A stretch of DNA of 62,516 nucleotides from a virus. Shown here one piece after another: positions 57,512 to 62,516 of the stretch. How positions within the stretch are numbered: position 1 is the first letter of the stretch; every line of letters begins with the position of its first letter. Position numbers and translations under genes: made by a program. Below the pieces are notes generated by a model. That model saw nothing but the letters and a program-made list of their open reading frames with translations, did no database searches and was not told where the DNA came from. The stretch lies in the IMG/VR virus record IMGVR_UViG_3300023199_000083, positions 1-62,516 of that record; one strand, written 5' to 3'.

Positions 57512-57994
57512 ATGAGTAGTCAAGTTCACTACCACCAACTCAGCACGGGCGAGCATCGCCGCATCCGACGGTTCGTCACTCGGCAATTGCGTCTGCGGGC
57601 GATCTTCCGGCCACGGCAGGCGAGCGAGTATCGGCTGATACTGCGCGACGAGGATCTTCTCGAAGAGCTGTGTGCCCAAGCGTGGTCGACGTTCGCCGCG
57701 CAGGCTCCCGCCCCGTCTAGCGAGACTCCGATCCTCGATCGGCTCGGCGAATTGTTTCAATGGATCGTCGAGAACTGGGACTCGATCCAGATGATCATTG
57801 AATGGCTGATGAAACTGTTCATCGACCTTGAAGTCTCAGAGTATTTGATCGGCAGCTACTACCAGGCGTTTGGTCAGGTCGTGCCCGATGACAAGTCTCA
57901 TTCGGCAGCGTCGTGGGTGGTCAATGATCGTGAGCTGGAGGAGTTTATCGAGACTAAGTACCCCGAACTGATCGAAATAACAAACGACCAATGA
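57512..57994 (+). CDS. Hypothetical protein
   Basis: 160 residues, coupled to the subtilase gene by an ATGA overlap. SQVHYHQLSTGEHRRIRRFV, RLGELFQWIVENWDSIQMII. Helical. Function unknown. Confidence 0.5.
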   Translation: MSSQVHYHQLSTGEHRRIRRFVTRQLRLRAIFRPRQASEYRLILRDEDLLEELCAQAWSTFAAQAPAPSSETPILDRLGELFQWIVENWDSIQMIIEWLMKLFIDLEVSEYLIGSYYQAFGQVVPDDKSHSAASWVVNDRELEEFIETKYPELIEITNDQ

Positions 57995-58932
57995 CAAGCG
58001 ACAGTCGACAATTTAGCTTGCCGCCCGACTTGGTGCGGCATAGCGTGACCGACCAGGAACACTGGCCGGGTAGCTGGGATATCGATCGCTGGCTGCCTAA
58101 GCTGCAGGCGGCTTGGAATGCTGGCGTGACCGGCAAGGGCGTGCGGGTCTGCGTCCTGGATACGGGCGTCGACGAAGGTCATTCGCACATACCGACGGCA
58201 GTGGCGCGTCGCTCGTTTGTCGGCGGCAATTCTGGCGACCGGAACGGACACGGTACGTGGTGTGCCGGTCGGATACTCGGTCGAGACGGGCCGGGCATTG
58301 CTCCCGATGCCGATCTAATCGTGGCCAAGGTGCTGGACGATAACGGCGGCGGATCGAGTCGCGGAATCAACGACGGTGTAAGCTGGGCTGCCGGTGAGGG
58401 TGCCGACATACTCAGCGCCAGCTTGGGCGGCGGGTCGCCGTCGCAAGCGGACGTTGATGCGATCCGAAATGCCTACCTGCGGGGCGTGCAATGTGCGATC
58501 GCCAGCGCGGGGAACAGTGGCTACCAGGGGCGCAACACGATCGGCTATCCGGCTCGGTATCTCGACTGGTGGTGCAACGGTGCGACTCGGCGAGATGGAC
58601 AGATCGCTACGTTCAGTTCGGGCGGCCGCGAGATCGATGACGCGACGCCTGGCGAGCAGGTGGTCAGCACTGCGCCGGGGAACAGGTGGAGCACGATGAG
58701 CGGAACGTCGATGTCGTGTCCATTCCGAGCTGGCCTGCAATCGCTGATCATCCACCGCCGTCGGATGGTCGGTATGCAAGACTTGATCGGTGCCGACGCA
58801 TGGCGTGAGTTTTTCGAGCAAGAAGGTTTTTATGAGGATCGCGGCGAGCCGGGTAAGGACGTTCGGTTCGGTCTGGGATCGCCGTTGATTGACAAGATTT
58901 TAGATTGGGTGGTCGATCCGAAATGGTTGTGA
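57991..58932 (+). CDS. Subtilisin-like serine protease (S8)
   Basis: 313 residues. Catalytic triad motifs in order: VCVLDTGVDEGHSH (Asp), DRNGHGTWCAGRIL (His), MSGTSMSCPFRAGL (Ser), with oxyanion SAGNSG. No signal peptide, prodomain or S-layer anchor. Either an intracellular maturation enzyme or a lysis protease acting on a proteinaceous envelope. It is embedded among small membrane and secreted proteins. Confidence 0.9.
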   Translation: MTSDSRQFSLPPDLVRHSVTDQEHWPGSWDIDRWLPKLQAAWNAGVTGKGVRVCVLDTGVDEGHSHIPTAVARRSFVGGNSGDRNGHGTWCAGRILGRDGPGIAPDADLIVAKVLDDNGGGSSRGINDGVSWAAGEGADILSASLGGGSPSQADVDAIRNAYLRGVQCAIASAGNSGYQGRNTIGYPARYLDWWCNGATRRDGQIATFSSGGREIDDATPGEQVVSTAPGNRWSTMSGTSMSCPFRAGLQSLIIHRRRMVGMQDLIGADAWREFFEQEGFYEDRGEPGKDVRFGLGSPLIDKILDWVVDPKWL

Positions 58933-59684
58933 ATATAGCTCGGTCGCTGCTTTTGGTGTTCGTGATGTTGGCATGCGCGGCGGCGGCGTGTGCGCAGCAG
59001 CCGACGGCGGTAATCGAACATGCTGAAGCTCAGCAGGTACTGTCGCGTCAGACGGTCTACGATGGCGAGACGCTGGCGATCGAAAGCGAGACCGAGCAGT
59101 TGGTACCGATCGTGGTCGTTCGCACCACTGCGCCGAGTCCTCTGGTTCGCGGTTATCTATCGACCGATCCATTTCCGCCAAGTCGCCTGGTGGCGATCGG
59201 AGACGGCCGATACGCATTGCTTGGCGATCCCGGCAGCCGCTGGACGATTGAGATTTTGTCGCTTGTCGACGGGGCGATCTGGTCGGAATTTTTGGACGCG
59301 ACGATTGGCGATGTCGAACGTCCTGACCCACCGCCACCACCACCGCCACCGCCACCACCAGAGACTGATTGGTCGCATCTGACGGAGCTGGTGGCTGGAA
59401 GTTCTCAGGTGGCGGGTGATCCCGATGGAGCGGCGGCGTTGGCAGCCGCGTATCGGCAGGCGCTCGAGGATACGGCTGACGTTACGTCGGTGGCGATGCT
59501 GCATCGAGCGATCACTGAGGCTCGGGCGTCGGCGCTCGGCGAGCGGCGGATACCCGTACACTGGGATGTATTGCTGTCCGAGTCGTCGTTATTGATCGAC
59601 GAGAATCCACCGCAGACGGCGGACGAGTATCGACAGATTGTTTTAGCTTTTGTTCGAGGACTTGAATTGGAGGTCGAGCGATGA
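58923..59684 (+). CDS. Secreted protein with poly-proline linker
   Basis: 253 residues from ATG 58923 (GTG 58929 possible). Signal peptide with AARSLLLVFVMLACAAAACA-like core ending in AC-AQQ, a beta domain, a ten-residue proline run and a helical C-terminus. Function unknown. Overlaps the next start (ATGA). Confidence 0.6.
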   Translation: MVVNIARSLLLVFVMLACAAAACAQQPTAVIEHAEAQQVLSRQTVYDGETLAIESETEQLVPIVVVRTTAPSPLVRGYLSTDPFPPSRLVAIGDGRYALLGDPGSRWTIEILSLVDGAIWSEFLDATIGDVERPDPPPPPPPPPPPETDWSHLTELVAGSSQVAGDPDGAAALAAAYRQALEDTADVTSVAMLHRAITEARASALGERRIPVHWDVLLSESSLLIDENPPQTADEYRQIVLAFVRGLELEVER

Positions 59685-60481
59685 GAAAAACTAAGTTTTG
59701 TGTTTTGGTGTTTTGTGTTTTGGTGCTTGGTGCTTGGTGCGCTGATGGTCCCTCTCAGGCATCTGGCATCATCTGGGTGGGCGAATCAGAACCGCCCATC
59801 ACAAATTGGCTCGGGGATGTGGCGGAGGCGGAATCGGACTCAGAAAGCTACGACGCCCCCGGGCCTCTTTTGTTTGCCGTCGAGAACGACCATGATCCCG
59901 GCGGCTACACGCCTCGCTGGTCGGTCGTGGGAGGCGATGCGAATATCCGCAATCACGTCAGCGGCTATCCGCATTTTATCGACACGACAGGCAAGACGGA
60001 TGCGGAACTGTTCCGGTTGCACGATCAGCACCATGATCAGATCGGGCCGGTGAGTGCGTCGCAGATCAGCGCGTACTATGCTGTCCAGTCGCCCGGGCCA
60101 ATGGCGTGCCCGAATGGATTGTGTCCGGTGCCTGGTTCCAGCAGTTATGCTGTCCAGTCGCCCGGGCCAATGGCGTGCCCAGATGGATTGTGTCCGGTGC
60201 CTGGTTCCAGCAGTTATGCTGTCCAGTCGCCCGGGCCAATGGCGTGCCCAGATGGATTGTGTCCGGTGCCTGGTTCCAGTAGGGATGTTTTGGTCGGCGG
60301 TTACGCCTACAGTTACAGATCGTCGTACAGCCATTCAGCATCGGGTCGACCGCGATTGTTTTCCGGTCGGATTGTGAATCGTTTACAGTCGGTGCGAGCG
60401 CAGCGAAGAATGTGGCGGCAAAACAGGCCCGGCCTATTCGGCCGACTGCTTGGCCGCCATAGGTCGGTCGGCTGTTTTTGA
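59681..60481 (+). CDS. Secreted repeat protein
   Basis: 266 residues. Signal peptide (FCVLVFCVLVLGAWCADG). Three tandem 23-residue units (VQSPGPMACP, DGLCPVPGSS) are encoded at 60077-60283. The basic C-terminus ends FGRLLGRHRSVGCF. Similar CP-rich repeats are frequent in secreted planctomycete proteins. Function unknown. Confidence 0.65.
   Translation: MRKTKFCVLVFCVLVLGAWCADGPSQASGIIWVGESEPPITNWLGDVAEAESDSESYDAPGPLLFAVENDHDPGGYTPRWSVVGGDANIRNHVSGYPHFIDTTGKTDAELFRLHDQHHDQIGPVSASQISAYYAVQSPGPMACPNGLCPVPGSSSYAVQSPGPMACPDGLCPVPGSSSYAVQSPGPMACPDGLCPVPGSSRDVLVGGYAYSYRSSYSHSASGRPRLFSGRIVNRLQSVRAQRRMWRQNRPGLFGRLLGRHRSVGCF
60077..60283 (+). repeat. Three 69-bp tandem repeats
   Basis: Units at 60077, 60146 and 60215, almost identical. 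They keep the frame and add 23 residues each with two Cys. Confidence 0.9.
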
Positions 60482-60593
60482 GTCCTGACACGGACGGTCT
60501 CAGTGTGGCGTGCCAGGACGGGAATGGATTTCGCCACACATTTTTGCACCGGTGGCGGCGGCACCTTTCGTTTTCATTCTTACGGGAGGACGC

Positions 60594-60896
60594 ATGTCAT
60601 CAATGGAACTACTCGTCAGCCAAGCCTCAGTCGAGGGCATCCAGGGCTGGCTTCAGCTCGCCACGTCGGGGGGATTCGCCGCGCTTGTCTGGTACCTGCT
60701 CGCTGTTCGACTGCCCGAGATGCAAAAGAGATTCGACAATCAATCGGACGCGGCGATGGAAGCATACCGCGCCGAGTCGTACGCCGCGCGCGAGGCACAT
60801 GAGCGAGTGATTCAGGCGGTGATTGATCAGCACGAGCGCCACTACGAGCGCATCCTGTCGCTGGCCAAGCGCACCGGGTTTCCACAAGAGGAATAG
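60594..60896 (+). CDS. Membrane-anchored helical protein, holin/spanin-like
   Basis: 100 residues from ATG 60594 with GGGAGGA upstream. One membrane segment (GFAALVWYLLAVRLP) and a charged helical tail. Topology resembles small phage lysis accessory proteins. Function inferred only. Confidence 0.5.
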   Translation: MSSMELLVSQASVEGIQGWLQLATSGGFAALVWYLLAVRLPEMQKRFDNQSDAAMEAYRAESYAAREAHERVIQAVIDQHERHYERILSLAKRTGFPQEE

Positions 60897-60902
60897 CTCG
60901 CC

Positions 60903-61226
60903 ATGGCCACTGCTTCCCAGATGCCCGCTCGGCTCGACGTTCAGGCGTGGCATACCGACGACTGGTCGTTAACGATCATCTTCCCGGAATCGATCGCGGG
61001 CTGGGAGGCTGTAGCGCGCATTGAGACGGCACCGCAGACGGAGATCGCCACCAGTATTGGTGGCGCCGACGACAAAGAACTAAGCCTGAGTGTTCCCCGC
61101 GCCCAGCTCGTTCAGATTCCACCCGGCGAGTACCCGTGGGACCTGTGGCTTAACCCCGGAAGCAACGGCGCGAGAACGTATATCTACGGCACCTGTTCGT
61201 TGTACAGCCGCAAGAGGCAGCCATGA
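60903..61226 (+). CDS. Small tail/fibre-associated protein
   Basis: 107 residues. RLDVQAWHTDDWSLTIIFPE, then ELSLSVPRAQLVQIPPGEYP. Beta-rich. Four-base overlap with the fibre gene start, so it is likely a partner of the fibre. Confidence 0.55.
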   Translation: MATASQMPARLDVQAWHTDDWSLTIIFPESIAGWEAVARIETAPQTEIATSIGGADDKELSLSVPRAQLVQIPPGEYPWDLWLNPGSNGARTYIYGTCSLYSRKRQP

Positions 61227-62516
61227 CCACACTGACAGTTTTGGACAGCCAGACGGTGAAGCTCGATGTCACCGGAGGTCCGGGGCCGGCGGGCGTGCGC
61301 TGGCGTGGTGAGTGGGCGTCGGCCACGGAATACAGCGTCCGCGACGGGGTCCACCACGACGACTCTGCCTGGATCGCGATCGCAGCCAACACCAACAGCG
61401 AGCCGTCGGCGGCGAATGCGGATTGGGATTTGCTGGCGGCTGGCGGTGATCAGGTATTTGATATGGTATCTGAGGCCGGAACTTCAATAGGATTAACAAA
61501 AAACACGCATCAAACCAAATGGGTTAGATGTACTAGCAATAGTGATGTTACCGTTACAATAGGCAGTCAAGTTACTGAAGAATGGGATGAGTTCACTGAA
61601 ATTCGTTTAGAGCAGCGAGGCAATGGTGCTGTTACCTTAGACACTACCGGTGTCACTCTCCAGCCTGGTTCTGTAACTACTACTCAGCAGTACGATACTA
61701 TTTTCATCAAGCGCGTCGCTGATAATGTTTGGTTCGCAGCCGGAGGGCCACTTGGAATCAACTCATTAGACTCCAATGCTCTCACTGGCAATATGACTCA
61801 GTTAGTCACGGGCGAATCCGGGGTTAGCGGAAATTTCGTATCGTGGGACGCGAATGGAAATGCAGTAGATTCAAATAGCAGTGCGTGGACTTTTGCGTTA
61901 GCTGATCATAGTCACGATGCGGCATATATCACTTCTGGTACGTTTGCAGACGACTTAATTGCTGAGAGCAATGTCACGCAACATGAAGCTGCTATAGATC
62001 ATAACTCGCTTGCAAATTATCAGGTAACTGAGCATAGATCCTGGGAAACTTCTATAGCTCAAAACATCCATGTAGACAATATAGCCAGCGGAGCCGTCAC
62101 TCAGCATCAGGGTGATATCGATCACGACCAATTAACCAACTACGCAGTCGGGCAGCATCGCATAATCAATGATGCCGGCACTAGCGCTACGGAATTGTGG
62201 TCGGCCAACAAGATAAATTCTGAATTAGGCGATAAGGCTAACGACAGCGAAGTGGTGAAGCTGACTGGCGATGAGTCGATCGCCGGGGTCAAGACACTCA
62301 CTGATGAGCCTGTATTCAGCGCTGGCGTGCGGGTGCAGGGATGCGCTCGATTCGATCTTGTCACCTACATGTCAACCGGTACGACTCAAACAATCAACCT
62401 GTCCGAGTCCAATCTATTCACGCTCAATACAGGGTTGGCGACTGGAACGATAACAGTCACGTTCAACGCTCCGGATGGACCGGCACAGGGTTCAATTGAG
62501 GTCGATCACACGGGAA
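61223..62516 (+). CDS. Tail fibre protein, N-terminal part (continues at 1)
   Basis: ATG 61223, open to the window end and continuing in frame at base 1 (483 residues in all). N-terminal GGPGPAGVRWRGEWASATEY is a common attachment motif of fibres. The centre has His-rich spacer repeats (QHEAAIDHNSLANYQ; QHQGDIDHDQLTNYA) and GDESIAGVKTLTDEPVFSAG. From about 61460 to 62270 codons are AT-rich, unlike the neighbours, suggesting transfer of the central domain. Confidence 0.75.
   Translation, partial: MTTLTVLDSQTVKLDVTGGPGPAGVRWRGEWASATEYSVRDGVHHDDSAWIAIAANTNSEPSAANADWDLLAAGGDQVFDMVSEAGTSIGLTKNTHQTKWVRCTSNSDVTVTIGSQVTEEWDEFTEIRLEQRGNGAVTLDTTGVTLQPGSVTTTQQYDTIFIKRVADNVWFAAGGPLGINSLDSNALTGNMTQLVTGESGVSGNFVSWDANGNAVDSNSSAWTFALADHSHDAAYITSGTFADDLIAESNVTQHEAAIDHNSLANYQVTEHRSWETSIAQNIHVDNIASGAVTQHQGDIDHDQLTNYAVGQHRIINDAGTSATELWSANKINSELGDKANDSEVVKLTGDESIAGVKTLTDEPVFSAGVRVQGCARFDLVTYMSTGTTQTINLSESNLFTLNTGLATGTITVTFNAPDGPAQGSIEVDHTG
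62390..62516. repeat. Right copy of 127-bp terminal direct repeat
   Basis: Identical to 1-127; see the left copy. Confidence 0.9.

Noticed and set aside
1-62516. tRNA genes, CRISPR arrays, phage integrase
   Set aside because: I saw no cloverleaf, no regularly spaced repeats outside the attC set and no tyrosine or serine recombinase motif.

Overview
The window is a complete or nearly complete tailed-phage genome. The first 127 bases recur exactly as the last 127 bases, so the contig closes into a circle of about 62,389 bp, and one tail-fibre gene runs across the join (61223 to end, then 1-285). Small and large terminase, portal, protease/scaffold, capsid, tail tube, frameshifted tail chaperone, tape measure and fibre genes are all present. 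I see no lysogeny integrase, no tRNA and no CRISPR. The host cannot be read directly. Integron-type attC sites, Cys-Pro-Gly repeat secreted proteins, Ser-Glu linkers and a subtilisin in place of a recognisable peptidoglycan hydrolase together suggest a Planctomycetota-like marine or freshwater bacterium (inference).

Layout. (1) 57.1 kb through the circle join to 7.4 kb, + strand: small membrane proteins, subtilase, two secreted proteins, tail fibre and adhesin-like proteins, then DNA packaging, with a terminase large subunit split by a mini-intein in its Walker A loop. (2) 31.4 down to 7.4 kb, - strand: KTSC-domain protein, a 1419-residue portal protein carrying a sigma70-like domain, protease/scaffold, decoration protein, capsid, connector, tail tube, tail chaperone with a -1 frameshift, tape measure, tail-tip proteins, and finally a seven-gene cluster with five glycosyltransferases and a methyltransferase. 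Several virion proteins in this unit end in acidic Ser-rich tails that could be glycosylation acceptors. (3) 31.4-32.1 kb, +: two small unknown genes. (4) 36.1 down to 32.2 kb, -: five attC-bounded small genes, then an HD phosphohydrolase, a YkgJ-type protein and an Acb2/Tad1-like nucleotide sponge. (5) 37.1-47.7 kb, +: thirteen attC sites separating small genes, including two DNA methyltransferases, then early genes including a RecU-like resolvase. (6) 53.5 down to 47.6 kb, -: ParB-like protein and an SF2 helicase with two inteins. (7) 53.7-57.0 kb, +: SMC-like ATPase, RecE-like nuclease and a possible ssDNA-binding protein.

The most unusual element is the pair of divergent integron cassette arrays (about 18 attC sites, no integrase) around a ~1.6 kb hub at 36.1-37.7 kb. 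The phage appears to store host-type gene cassettes that a host integron integrase could exchange. Many cassette ORFs start inside the attC loop, at a Shine-Dalgarno and ATG that belong to the upstream attC. A promoter family (TTAACC, 16-17 bp, TATANT) drives both arrays, the helicase and recombination operons and other accessory genes. The sigma-like domain in the portal raises the possibility of a virion-delivered sigma factor for these promoters.
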